The notes under the pieces are model-generated. The model ran no database searches, was not told the DNA's origin, and saw only the letters and a list, made by a program, of their open reading frames with translations. A stretch of DNA of 64,000 nucleotides from Rikenellaceae bacterium (lineage in GTDB: Bacteria > Bacteroidota > Bacteroidia > Bacteroidales > Rikenellaceae), in assembly GCA_902363575.1 (NCBI GenBank), contig CABJAJ010000001.1, positions 558,001 to 622,000 on the forward strand, given 5' to 3'. Every line of letters starts with the position of its first letter. Within the stretch, counting starts at the first letter, position 1. The position numbers were made by a program, and so were the translations under genes. Positions 52,812 to 62,200 of the stretch are shown piece by piece.

Positions 52812-55643
52812 ATGACCGGAGAAGTTTCGATGGAAAAAGTGAACCTTTCGGCAGAAGATCGGCTGGAACGGCTGCTGCGTGCCGCGGAAGCCGGCTGGTG
52901 GCAGACCCGTCCCGGCAGCGGGACGGTGGAGCTGAACCCATCCCTGGCCGCCATGTTGGGACAGGAGCCGGGTCCGGTTTCCGTTTCCCGGTTCTGTTCG
53001 CTGCTGCCCGAAACCGAGGCGCTGCGTTTGGGCATGGCCTTCGCCGAGCGGGAAAAGCTGCTCCGGCTGGACGTGCTCCTGCCGTTCCGCGCCCCCGAAG
53101 GCGTACTTCGGCTGCGGCTGCGTGGCGCAGGAGAGGAGGAGGGCGCGGTGTATGGCTCCGCGAGGCGCGAAGAGCTCTCCGAAGAGGTGTGCGCCGAGGT
53201 CTCACCGGATGCGGAGGAGTTGGTGCAGCGGCAGAAGAGCATTTCCGATTCGCTGCTCGCTTTCCTCGAGCAGGACGATTCCGAGCTGATCGTCACCCGG
53301 ATTTTCCGCAGTGTGCTCGAGCAGTTCCGCGGCAGCCGGGTGTATCTGTTCGAGCTGGATTGGGTGGCGGGCATCCAGACCTGCGTGTACGAGGTTACGG
53401 CCGACGGCGTTTCCACCGAGAAGAACAACCTCCAACGGCTGCCGATGAGCGACAGCCCGTGGTGGATGGAGCAGCTTTCCCGGCACCGCCCGATTCTGCT
53501 CGACGACCTCGAGCGCGACCTCCCGGCCGATGCGACCTCCGAACGGCAGGCGCTCTCGGCGCAGGGGATCAAGTCGCTGTTGGTGGTTCCGCTCGTAAAC
53601 GGGAAAGACGTCTGGGGTTTCATGGGCATCGACATCGTCGGCGAATGCCGCCGCTGGAGCAACGGCGATTACCAGTGGTTTTCCTCCTTTGCCAACATCA
53701 TCAGCGTGTGCACGCAGCTCCGTCGTTCGGAGTCCCATATCCTGCGTGACAAGCTCGATATCGAAACCCTCTACCGCTACCTGCCGGCAGGTTATCTGCG
53801 GCTGAAATTCGTTTACCGCGACGGACGCGCCGTGGATTACACGATCGTGGACATGAATCGGACGGCTGCCGAAATCTCGGGCACGGATTGCGACGCCCTG
53901 ATCGGCAGCACGGCTACCGGACTGGGCATCGATGCCGGGAGACAGCTTGCCGTCCTTGTGCCGCTGATGGAGTCGGGGAATCACATGGTCCGCAGCTTCC
54001 ACCTCAAGGCTTCCGATCGTTATTGCCATGCGGTGATCTATTCGCCCCTGCGGGACGAGATCGTGGTGCTCTTTACCGACGTCACCGAGACCGTCGCGGC
54101 GCTCAACGCGTTGCAGACCAACGAGGCGATCCTGAGCAATATCTACCGCAAGCTGCCCGTGGGAATCGAGCTTTACGACCGCGACGGGGTGCTGATCGAC
54201 CTGAACGAGAAGGAGCTCGAAATATTCGGCGTGTCGTGCAGGGAAGAGGTGCTGGGCATCAACTTTTTCGACAACCCCAACGTGCCGGACGAGCTCAAGG
54301 AGCACGTGCGCCGGCGCGAGGAGGTCGATTTCAGCCTGCACTACGACCTGGGCCGTGCGAAAGCCTACCGCACCTCCCACAGGACCGACATCATCTATCT
54401 GGTGACCAAGGTGACCTACCTCTACGACACCGAGGGAAACCTCACCAATTTCCTGCTCATCAATATCGACAATACCGAGACGACCAACGCTTTCAGCCGC
54501 ATCCAGGAGTTCGAGGGGCTCTTTTCACTGGTCGGGCGTTTCGCCCGGGTGGGCTATGCCCACTTCGACCTGGAGACGCAGACGGGTTTCGCCACCGGAA
54601 GCTGGTACGAAAATCTGGGCGAGCCGCAGGATAAGCCGCTCGTCGAGATCGTCGGACACTACGGTCAGCTGCATCCCGAGGATCGGACCGCCGTGCTCGA
54701 ATTTTTCCGGGCGTTGCGGCAGGGAGATGCCGACCATTTCAATCGCACGGTGCGGGTGCGGCGGCCGGACGGAGGCTACAACTGGACGAGCGTCAATACG
54801 GTGGTCAGCCGGTCGGAACGGCTTGCGATCACCAGCGTGAACTACGACGTCACCGAATTGAAACGCACCGAGCAAAGCCTGATCCGGGCTCGCGACGTCG
54901 CCCGCCGCTCCGACCGGCTCAAGTCGGCTTTCCTGGCCAACATGAGCCACGAAATCCGCACGCCGCTCAATGCGATCGTGGGATTTTCGACCCTGCTGGC
55001 GGATACCGAAGATGCCCGGGAGCGGCGCGAATATGCCGGGATCGTCGAGCAGAACAGCGCCCTGCTGTTGCAGCTTATCTCGGATATCCTCGACCTCTCG
55101 AAGATCGAAGCCGGCACGATGGAGTTCTCTTACGGGGAGGTGAATGCCGGGGCGCTCTGCACCGAAATCGTCGAATCGATGCGGCTGCGCAATCCGCAGG
55201 GTGTGACGCTGTCGCTTGCCGAGGGGTTGCCGGAGTGCCATTTCATCGGGGACCGGGCGCGGATCACCCAGGTTTTGACCAATTTCATCACCAATGCCCA
55301 GAAGTTTACCGAGCAGGGGCATATTCGCCTGGGCTATGCCGTGCGGGAGGACGACACCGTTCGTTTTTACGTCGAGGACACCGGCATCGGCATCGAGGCG
55401 GAGCGACAGGAGGAGATTTTCAACCGCTTCATCAAGCTCGATTCGTTCAAGCAGGGCACGGGCCTCGGACTGCCGATCTGCAAAAATCTGGTCGAACGGA
55501 TGGGTGGGAGCATCGGCGTGGATTCCCGGCGCGGAGAGGGCTCCTGCTTCTGGTTTACGCTCCCTTACCGCAACGGGCTGCTCGAGGCGCCGGAGGAGCG
55601 GGAATCACCCCCCCCCGCTTCCTATCTGACCCAGGACGACTGA
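52812..55643 (+). CDS. Large PAS/GAF sensor histidine kinase
   Basis: 943 residues from the ATG at 52812 (52830 is an alternative). No membrane helices. Order: PAS-like region, GAF domain (about 140-305), at least three PAS domains (about 310-690; e.g. GVLIDLNEKELEIFGVSCREE), HisKA with phospho-acceptor His713 in NMSHEIRTPLNAIVGF, and HATPase with N-box FITNAQKF, G1 DTGIGI and G2 GTGLGLPICKNL. A soluble cytosolic kinase. No receiver domain and no response-regulator gene beside it. A C9 run (55608-55616) lies near the end, only affecting the last residues. Confidence 0.93.
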   Translation: MTGEVSMEKVNLSAEDRLERLLRAAEAGWWQTRPGSGTVELNPSLAAMLGQEPGPVSVSRFCSLLPETEALRLGMAFAEREKLLRLDVLLPFRAPEGVLRLRLRGAGEEEGAVYGSARREELSEEVCAEVSPDAEELVQRQKSISDSLLAFLEQDDSELIVTRIFRSVLEQFRGSRVYLFELDWVAGIQTCVYEVTADGVSTEKNNLQRLPMSDSPWWMEQLSRHRPILLDDLERDLPADATSERQALSAQGIKSLLVVPLVNGKDVWGFMGIDIVGECRRWSNGDYQWFSSFANIISVCTQLRRSESHILRDKLDIETLYRYLPAGYLRLKFVYRDGRAVDYTIVDMNRTAAEISGTDCDALIGSTATGLGIDAGRQLAVLVPLMESGNHMVRSFHLKASDRYCHAVIYSPLRDEIVVLFTDVTETVAALNALQTNEAILSNIYRKLPVGIELYDRDGVLIDLNEKELEIFGVSCREEVLGINFFDNPNVPDELKEHVRRREEVDFSLHYDLGRAKAYRTSHRTDIIYLVTKVTYLYDTEGNLTNFLLINIDNTETTNAFSRIQEFEGLFSLVGRFARVGYAHFDLETQTGFATGSWYENLGEPQDKPLVEIVGHYGQLHPEDRTAVLEFFRALRQGDADHFNRTVRVRRPDGGYNWTSVNTVVSRSERLAITSVNYDVTELKRTEQSLIRARDVARRSDRLKSAFLANMSHEIRTPLNAIVGFSTLLADTEDARERREYAGIVEQNSALLLQLISDILDLSKIEAGTMEFSYGEVNAGALCTEIVESMRLRNPQGVTLSLAEGLPECHFIGDRARITQVLTNFITNAQKFTEQGHIRLGYAVREDDTVRFYVEDTGIGIEAERQEEIFNRFIKLDSFKQGTGLGLPICKNLVERMGGSIGVDSRRGEGSCFWFTLPYRNGLLEAPEERESPPPASYLTQDD

Positions 55644-55668
55644 TGTGCGTCCGCTCGCATGTGCTTAT

Positions 55669-55696
55669 CGCCGGCAGTCGTGCCGGCGTTTTTTTT
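55669..55696 (+). terminator. Terminator of the histidine kinase
   Basis: 8-bp stem CGCCGGCA/TGCCGGCG, loop GTCG, eight T. Confidence 0.87.
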
Positions 55697-55734
55697 GTCG
55701 GATTTTACCGACCGGGGCCAAGTGCGCGGGCAGG

Positions 55735-56145
55735 TTATCCGACCAGCGTGGCTACGATAGTGCGGGCACCCGCATGGCGGCGGAACTCGCAGAGCCAGAT
55801 TCCCTGCCAGCGGCCCAGGTCGAGGCGGCCGCCGGTGACGGGAATGGTGAGGGAAGCGCCAGCGAGCGTGGATTTGAAGTGGGCCGGCATGTCGTCGTCC
55901 CCCTCATCCGTGTGGCGGTAGAAGGGTTCGCGCTCAGGCGCCAGCCGGTCGAAGAGACGGTCTGCGTCGTACCGCACATCGGGGTCGGCATTTTCGTTGA
56001 GCGTCAGCCCGGCCGAGGTGTGGCGGATGAAGAGGTGGAGCAGCCCCGTTTCGGGCAGCTCCGGCAGCTGTGCGAGGATTTCATCGGTCACCAGATGGCA
56101 GCCTTTTTCGCGCGGACGGAGTGTGAAGGTGGTTTGTCGGATCAT
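55735..56145 (-). CDS. YjbQ family protein (UPF0047)
   Basis: 136 residues from the ATG at 56145. GLLHLFIRHTSAGLTLNEN, HTDEGDDDMPAHFKSTLAGAS and GRLDLGRWQGIWLCEFR are diagnostic. Family members show weak thiamine-phosphate-synthase activity; true role unsettled. His residues for a metal site are conserved. Confidence 0.93.
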   Translation of the reverse strand: MIRQTTFTLRPREKGCHLVTDEILAQLPELPETGLLHLFIRHTSAGLTLNENADPDVRYDADRLFDRLAPEREPFYRHTDEGDDDMPAHFKSTLAGASLTIPVTGGRLDLGRWQGIWLCEFRRHAGARTIVATLVG

Positions 56146-56314
56146 TCGGATGGTTTCTGTCGTCGAAGACAAAGATAATGCAAGTCGTGCACAGGCGGTG
56201 CGTTTCTGCGCGGGCCGGTTCGATCCGCGGACGATTTTCGACGTGCCGCAATGCAGCCGCCGGTCTCCTGTCGGCCGTGCGGAAGAGCGGACGCTGCGGA
56301 GGAGCCCCGAAAGC

Positions 56315-56341
56315 CGAACCGCCGGACATGCCGGCGGTTCG
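56315..56341 (-). terminator. Hairpin after the large lipoprotein gene
   Basis: Perfect 11-bp stem CGAACCGCCGG/CCGGCGGTTCG with a 5-nt loop, 20 nt past the stop; a weak T-rich stretch follows on the minus strand. Confidence 0.6.
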
Positions 56342-56360
56342 ATTCGGTGCGGGGTTCCGC

Positions 56361-57983
56361 TTAGCGGAGAGGTGTACGCGAGCCGTGCGGGGCGCGCGGC
56401 GCGGCCCATCTGGATTTTCCGATGGCGAAAGGCGAGAAGCTGTAATCCTCGAATGTGATCGGGCCGGTGTAGGTGCCCGTATAGGCCTTCCCCTTTTCGG
56501 TCGTCAGGTCGAACGTAAGGCGGTAATCCGTCCCTTCGTGCGCCACGGTGATCGTTCCGCCGCCGAACGAAAATTCGTACATCTCCTCCTGTTCGTCGAA
56601 GTAGGCGGCCCAGGAGTCGTAGGAACTCCAGGTGCCGGCTGCGGAGGTGTCCGAGAAGGTGTAGGTACCCTCGGCGAGCGTCAGTTCGTCGCCTCCGCGC
56701 GTGGCGGCGTAAAAGTCGCAGTTGAGGGCATGGCAGGGGAACGCAACGGGATAAGGATCTCCGTACTCGTCGGGCAACATGTTTTGGTCAGCGACCAGGA
56801 TGTAGAAATTATGGACGGTATTGCCGTCGTCGTCCTCCGACATGCCGTAATAGGAGGCCAGGATCGCATGGGCGAAGGCCAGATTTTCGGTGTTCACATC
56901 GACCTCCTGCTCCTCCGGCGTGGTGAAGGGTTTTTCCAACAGCGCTGTGCGGTCGCCGCGCTCATCGACTCCGATCACGTAATGGATGTATTCGGTTTCC
57001 GGATCGAGATAGGTCCATTCGGAGGGCTCTGTGAACTCCGTCATGCGCGGCGAGGAGATGAACAGTTGCTCCAGCAGCGCGTCTTTCCCGCCCTCGGCCA
57101 GCAGGCCGTCGATCATGCTTTTGGGCAGGGGTTGTTCGATGATGTAGCGCAGTCCCTCATCGGGCGTGTAGCGGACGGTCATTTCGGTGGCCTGCAGGTC
57201 GAGAATTTCGATGCCGACGGTCAGCCCGTTGTCCGCCGGATCGGGCGTGCGGGTGTCGATGAGCTGATAGTCTCCGACATAATTGCCGCTCGCGTCGGTT
57301 CGGCAGGCCATCACCTGATAGGACATGCCCGCCATCACGTCGTAAGGCTGGCCGTTGGGCCGCAGATCCAGGTCGTGCAGGGTGTAGTCCAGCGGACCGG
57401 TGCCCGGCATGCCGTAGATCGAGAGCAGCAGTTGAATTCGCTGGGCGTACTCCTGCTCCGACTGCGTTCCGTCAGTGAAGTTTTCGACCACCTTTTTCAG
57501 CAGCGCCACATGGCGGAAGGTCGTTTCAGGCTCCACCTCGATGTGGTAGGAGATGAAATTCTTGCCCGTGTCGGTGAGGGTGAGCAGGTCGTCGTAGGCG
57601 GACGTTCCGGTCGTAAATCCGAACGTGACGACGTCGCCGATTAAATCCCCTCGCCGGGCTGCGGCATAGACGGTGTAGTCCACGCCGGAGGCGAGGTTTT
57701 CTTCCGTCACGCGGGTGGTGCCCTCTCCCGGAAGCGGCTTGCCGTCTTTCATCACGTCGGCGGCTGTGGGTGTTTCGGCCTCCCGCCGGACAAGCAGGTA
57801 GGCAGCTATGTCGGCGTGGGCGGAAACGACCGTGAAGGTGATTGATGTGGCCGTTACCTGTCGATCGGGGCCGAATGTAACGGTCGGCGCCTGTTGGGTA
57901 GCTGTGTCGTCGTCCGAGCAGGAGGCGCAGAGCATACAGAGCGCCGAGACGCTCAGCAGGGCATAGTGACGGAAGTTTTTCAT
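56361..57983 (-). CDS. Large surface lipoprotein of unknown function
   Basis: 540 residues. Lipobox CMLCASC. N-terminal fibronectin-III-like segments (PTVTFGPDRQVTATSITFTV, SGVDYTVYAAARRGDL), a middle helical part, and a C-terminal beta domain with TYTFSDTSAAGTWSSYDSW, GGTITVAHEGTDYRLTFDL and GKAYTGTYTGPITF as seen in many Bacteroidales lipoproteins that bind polymers or metals. No catalytic motif seen. The start at 57983 is chosen over a TTG six bases upstream. Confidence 0.75.
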   Translation of the reverse strand: MKNFRHYALLSVSALCMLCASCSDDDTATQQAPTVTFGPDRQVTATSITFTVVSAHADIAAYLLVRREAETPTAADVMKDGKPLPGEGTTRVTEENLASGVDYTVYAAARRGDLIGDVVTFGFTTGTSAYDDLLTLTDTGKNFISYHIEVEPETTFRHVALLKKVVENFTDGTQSEQEYAQRIQLLLSIYGMPGTGPLDYTLHDLDLRPNGQPYDVMAGMSYQVMACRTDASGNYVGDYQLIDTRTPDPADNGLTVGIEILDLQATEMTVRYTPDEGLRYIIEQPLPKSMIDGLLAEGGKDALLEQLFISSPRMTEFTEPSEWTYLDPETEYIHYVIGVDERGDRTALLEKPFTTPEEQEVDVNTENLAFAHAILASYYGMSEDDDGNTVHNFYILVADQNMLPDEYGDPYPVAFPCHALNCDFYAATRGGDELTLAEGTYTFSDTSAAGTWSSYDSWAAYFDEQEEMYEFSFGGGTITVAHEGTDYRLTFDLTTEKGKAYTGTYTGPITFEDYSFSPFAIGKSRWAAPRAPHGSRTPLR

Positions 57984-58322
57984 AAGCAAAGGGGTTGAAT
58001 TGGGTTAAATGGCCCCGGTATCGGGATGTCCGTGCCGTGCACGCTCATCCCTTCGGGGATAGGTTCGTCATGCCCGCATGGGCGGGGTTCGGCGATATTT
58101 CGGGCAGGGGCGGTCGAATCCCGATCCCGGCGTGGCCCGTCTGAGGGGCGGGTAAATGGCGGTGCCGTATCGTGCGGATTCGGATTTCATGCGATTTTGA
58201 GAGGTGAGTGGGAAACAATATACGAATTCTATCCGGGATTTCCAAATGCAGCTTCCTTTTTCTTGCGCATGGGCCCGTCCCGTCCCCCCCGTCCGCTTCC
58301 GTTATCCGGATGAAACCGGTTC
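57984..58322. other. Gene-free spacer
   Basis: 339 bases with no convincing ORF. Small CG-rich hairpins and a run of seven C (around 58284-58290) are present; it should contain the promoter for the leftward lipoprotein, but no consensus -7 box is obvious. Confidence 0.4.
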
Positions 58323-59504
58323 CTATCCGGCGGAAACCTCCTGCGCGGCGGGATCCCGCCTGCGCGGGTATATGCGGCAATAGACGACCAGCATGAGAAA
58401 CCCCAGCAGCGCGAAGCCCGCCCCCGGCAGCGTCGCATAGCGGTAACTCAGTCCGTGTTCCATAGGCAGCCCGCCGAAGTAGGCGCCCAGTGCATTGCCC
58501 AGGTTGAATGCGACCTGCGCCGAGGCGGCTCCGAGCATCTCGCTGCCTCGGGAGTTTTCGAGCATCAGCAGTTGCTGCGGCGAGGAGAGCGCGAAGAGCG
58601 AGCCGGTGAGCAGCGTCATCAGCACGAGGGCGATCCAGCCGTGGTGCCCCAGGAAAAAGAGGGCGAGCAGCGCGGCGCAGACGAATGCCTGCGTGAACCG
58701 CACCACCCGTTCGGGGGTGAAGCGGTCTGAAAAGCGGCCGCCGATCAGATTGCCCGCGAGCATGCCGAATCCCGCGAGCATGATGATAAGCGTCATCGCA
58801 TGTTCCGGAAATCCGGCGACCCGGGCCATGAAGGGATTGACGTAGCTGTACCAGCAAAAGATGCCCCCGTTGCCGACCATGGTGGAGCCGATAACCAGCC
58901 AGGGCGCCAGATGCCGGAGGAAACGGAACTGTCCCCGCAGCCCCGTGTCGGGCAGGGCGGGGATGCGGGGCACCCACCACGCGACCAGCAGCAGCGCCAC
59001 GGCGCCCCATACGCCGACCATGCCGAAAGCCAGCCGCCAGGTGAGCACGTTGCTGATGTAGGTGCCCAGCGGTACGCCGAAAAGATTGGCTACGGTCATG
59101 CCGACGATCATGATGGAGACCGCCTCTGTCTTGTGCCCCCGGTCGGCCACGCGTTCGGCCACGATGGAGCCCACGCCGAAGAAAGCCCCGTGCGGCAGGC
59201 CCGAGACGAGCCGCATGGCGAACAGCGTCCAATATCCGGGCGACAGGGCGGCGCAGATGTTGCCTGCGATAATCATGGCCACCAGGATCAGCAGGATTTG
59301 CTTCAGGGGACGCCTGCGGGCGATGAGCACGACGGCCGGGGCGCCGATGCAGACGCCCAGCGCATAGGCCGAAATCAGGTGTCCCGCCATCGGGATCGTC
59401 ACGCCCAACTCCCGGGCGATGTCGGGCAGAATACCCATCATCACGAATTCGGCCATGCCGAGCGCCAGCGTGCCGAAAGCCAGCGCGATCAGACTCTTTT
59501 TCAT
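58323..59504 (-). CDS. MFS transporter, AraJ/DHA1 type
   Basis: 393 residues, 12 helices, start at 59504. LGMAEFVMMGILPDIARELGV at helix 1, ARRRPLKQILL (motif A), and RLVSGLPHGAFFGVGSIVAERV fit the sugar-efflux/AraJ branch of drug:H+ antiporters. Substrate unknown. A -7 box TATTTTTG is at 59542-59535. Confidence 0.9.
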   Translation of the reverse strand: MKKSLIALAFGTLALGMAEFVMMGILPDIARELGVTIPMAGHLISAYALGVCIGAPAVVLIARRRPLKQILLILVAMIIAGNICAALSPGYWTLFAMRLVSGLPHGAFFGVGSIVAERVADRGHKTEAVSIMIVGMTVANLFGVPLGTYISNVLTWRLAFGMVGVWGAVALLLVAWWVPRIPALPDTGLRGQFRFLRHLAPWLVIGSTMVGNGGIFCWYSYVNPFMARVAGFPEHAMTLIIMLAGFGMLAGNLIGGRFSDRFTPERVVRFTQAFVCAALLALFFLGHHGWIALVLMTLLTGSLFALSSPQQLLMLENSRGSEMLGAASAQVAFNLGNALGAYFGGLPMEHGLSYRYATLPGAGFALLGFLMLVVYCRIYPRRRDPAAQEVSAG

Positions 59505-59742
59505 ACGTATCAGCGATAGACGGTTTCCGACCTGCAAAAATAGTACATTCTCACCGCCCCGCACGGAGGAATGAGGAAATAAATGCGGGCAGCCGGAAAT
59601 CCGCTCTCCGGCGCGACACCTGCCGTCACGCCCGGCAGCGTTCGGTCAGCCGACCGTTGCGCGGTTGCGGAGCCCGGGGGCGGGCCATTCGGGGCTCTCG
59701 CGCTCGGTGGCGGAGCCGGTTAATCGTGAAGAGGGGGAAGGC

Positions 59743-62199
59743 TCAATAGCCGAGCGAGTGCATCCATTCGAGCACTTCGGGAGCGACGGGTTCGTTGCGG
59801 TCCGACCAGCGGCCCCCTTCGATCAGGCGTCGGCGCTCGTCCTCGATGCGCTCGAAAATCGGGAATTCGGGTTTGCGCAGGGCCGTTTTTTGGTCGCGCA
59901 GCGAGGGACGGATACGGCGGTCGAAGACATCGCGCTGGGTCGGACGCCGCTCCGCCTCCCATTTGAAATCCTTGAGGAAGAGGTTCTGGTCTTCGGGAAT
60001 CTTGTCCAGCGGATAGATCGTGGCGACGGGATTGGCCCGGTAAACGATTTTGTCCACTTTCCGCTGTTCGATGTAGGAGGTCATCGAGCCGCCTTCGACC
60101 ACCAGCAGATTGACCACGCGCGGGGAGTCGTCCTCCTGCAGGTAGTAGATGGTCTGCACGTTGCCGTTCACGTCGTTGCGGAAAATCTGGTTGTTGCGGA
60201 AAAAGGCGGTCATCTCCTTGCCCGTCACCTGGTTGTAATACATGGTGTCGAGCTCGGTAATCATCATGGGACGCCCGACGAATTCGACCCGCTCGATCTG
60301 CTCGTGTTCCGTAAAGACGTCCATCACGTCCGAAGTGACCTGGTTGGTTTCGTTCCACAGTACCGGGTCGATGTAGAGGTGGATCGTCGAGTCGGACGAA
60401 AAAGCCACCAGCGAATCGCAGACTGCCTGAAAGTCGCTGCGGAACATCCTCACGTCGCGGTAGGCCTTAACCATCCGATACATGCTGTCGGCCGCGGTGA
60501 GGGCGGGGGGGATCGAGTCGGCCGCCCGGAGCGAATCCGCGGCGACGGGTGCTCCGACCGCCGTGGTATCCGCCGGAGCGGGGAGCGAATCGGGCAGTTG
60601 GGTGCCGAGCCGGATAAGCGAATCGAGCCGGTGCAGTTCGGCGGAATCCGCGGGAACATAGGTCTTGCCGCGACGCTCCGCCTTGCGTGCCAGCCGTTCC
60701 TGACGGGCCAGCAGCCGGGCGCGGGCCTTCTCCCGGCGTTGCATGAGTCGGGCCTGTTCGCGTTCGTTCTGAGCTTTGGCGCGTGCGGCCATCTTCTCGC
60801 GCCGCTCGCGTCCGATCTTTGCCAGCCGCTCCCTGCGCTCGGCGGCCTTCTTCGCGCGTGCCTCTTCCCGCTCCTTGAGCGCCTGTTCCTTCAGCCGTGC
60901 CCGCTGCTGCTCGGGCGTAAGCTCCTCGGCCGGCTCATCCGCCCGGGAGAGGGCGGTGCTGTCGGCGACCGAGGCGGGTTCGGATGCTGCGGACGCCGAT
61001 TCCGCATCGACCGAGGCGGTCTGCGCGGAGGCGTTTTCCCGCGCAGGGCGAGCGAGCGAGTCGGCGCCGCGGGCGGATAATTCGTCGTGGCCGAGCGAAT
61101 CGGCGCCTGCGGAGGGTCGTGCTCCTGGTGTGCGGGATGGCGACCGCAGACCGGCGGAATCCGCCTGCGTGGGAAGCGAGTCCGAACGCAGCGTGTCCGC
61201 ATCCGCAAAGGGAAAGACGGTCAGCACCCAGATCGTGTCGGCCCGCATGAAGAGCGAGTCGCCCTGTTGCGGATCGTAGCTCACCACGGCCGGCCGGCGG
61301 GTGAGCAGCGCCCTGACGGGCTCCTTCCAATACTCCCCGTAGTCGCCGAAAGCCAGCGACTTGTGCTCCGTGTCGTCGATCTGGATGTTGCGGTGCAGCA
61401 CGAGGTGGCCGGTGGCGCGGTAATAGTCGAGGCTGTCGCTCCAGAGCTCCTGTTTGTCGGTCAGCACGTAGCCGTTGCGCGTGAGCGAATAAAGCTCGTC
61501 GGGTTTTTCGTATTCGCCCCGGTCGGCGTAGAGGTAGTCGCCCTGCTGGTTCCAGATGTTGGTGTTGTCGAAAAAGTAGGCGTGGTCGGTTTGCAGGTCG
61601 TAAATGACCGAATCCCCCTTGAGCTGGTAGGTTTCGTTGCGCATTTCGACGCGCTCGACGCAGGCCACCTCCCGGCGGTTGGCATAGTAGTAGCCGCGGT
61701 CCGATTCGAGCAGGTTTTCGCCCTTGACCACCACGCCGCCGTTCCCGAACTTGCCCACGTTGTCGAGCGTGTTGAACAGGAACCGGCGGGTGTAAAGCGT
61801 GGCGTCGCCATCGACGACCTTCACCAGCTCGGAATAGACCCGCGCTTCGTTCTGCAGGCCGTTGTAGTCGGCCCTGTCGCCGTACACATAGGTCGTATTC
61901 TTGTTGATGAGCACGTGGCCGAAGCACTCGATGAGCATGTCGTTGTAGCGCACGGCGCTGTCGCAGGTGATGACCGCTCCGTTGTGGTGGGCGGCGAAGT
62001 TCCCTACCAGACACATGACCGTGGAATCGCCGACTTCGTAGGGATAGACCTCGTCGGCGGTAAGATCGACCAGAAGCGTGTCCTTGGGCGCGGGTGTCGG
62101 CGCCGCATCCGGGGATGCGGGCGGCTGCGCCCCGCTGCGGGCGGAGAGCACGCCGGCCACGGCCAGCGCCACGATCAATGCCGAGAGCAGCCTGCGCAC
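59743..62199 (-). CDS. OstA-like (LptA/LptD N-domain) protein with long charged insert
   Basis: 818 residues. Signal peptide (about 1-22). Residues about 40-350 are LptA/OstA-type beta-jellyroll repeats (YGDRADYNGLQNEARVYSELV, DYLYADRGEYEKPDELYSLT). Residues about 360-560 are a Ser/Ala/Asp linker followed by a strongly charged Glu/Arg helical stretch, probably a long coiled coil. The C-terminal part (about 600-818) has further OstA-like strands (YIDPVLWNETNQVTSDVMDV). Likely part of the LPS bridge across the periplasm. 1 nt downstream of the SurA-like gene. Confidence 0.85.
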   Translation of the reverse strand: MRRLLSALIVALAVAGVLSARSGAQPPASPDAAPTPAPKDTLLVDLTADEVYPYEVGDSTVMCLVGNFAAHHNGAVITCDSAVRYNDMLIECFGHVLINKNTTYVYGDRADYNGLQNEARVYSELVKVVDGDATLYTRRFLFNTLDNVGKFGNGGVVVKGENLLESDRGYYYANRREVACVERVEMRNETYQLKGDSVIYDLQTDHAYFFDNTNIWNQQGDYLYADRGEYEKPDELYSLTRNGYVLTDKQELWSDSLDYYRATGHLVLHRNIQIDDTEHKSLAFGDYGEYWKEPVRALLTRRPAVVSYDPQQGDSLFMRADTIWVLTVFPFADADTLRSDSLPTQADSAGLRSPSRTPGARPSAGADSLGHDELSARGADSLARPARENASAQTASVDAESASAASEPASVADSTALSRADEPAEELTPEQQRARLKEQALKEREEARAKKAAERRERLAKIGRERREKMAARAKAQNEREQARLMQRREKARARLLARQERLARKAERRGKTYVPADSAELHRLDSLIRLGTQLPDSLPAPADTTAVGAPVAADSLRAADSIPPALTAADSMYRMVKAYRDVRMFRSDFQAVCDSLVAFSSDSTIHLYIDPVLWNETNQVTSDVMDVFTEHEQIERVEFVGRPMMITELDTMYYNQVTGKEMTAFFRNNQIFRNDVNGNVQTIYYLQEDDSPRVVNLLVVEGGSMTSYIEQRKVDKIVYRANPVATIYPLDKIPEDQNLFLKDFKWEAERRPTQRDVFDRRIRPSLRDQKTALRKPEFPIFERIEDERRRLIEGGRWSDRNEPVAPEVLEWMHSLGY

Positions 62200-62200
62200 C

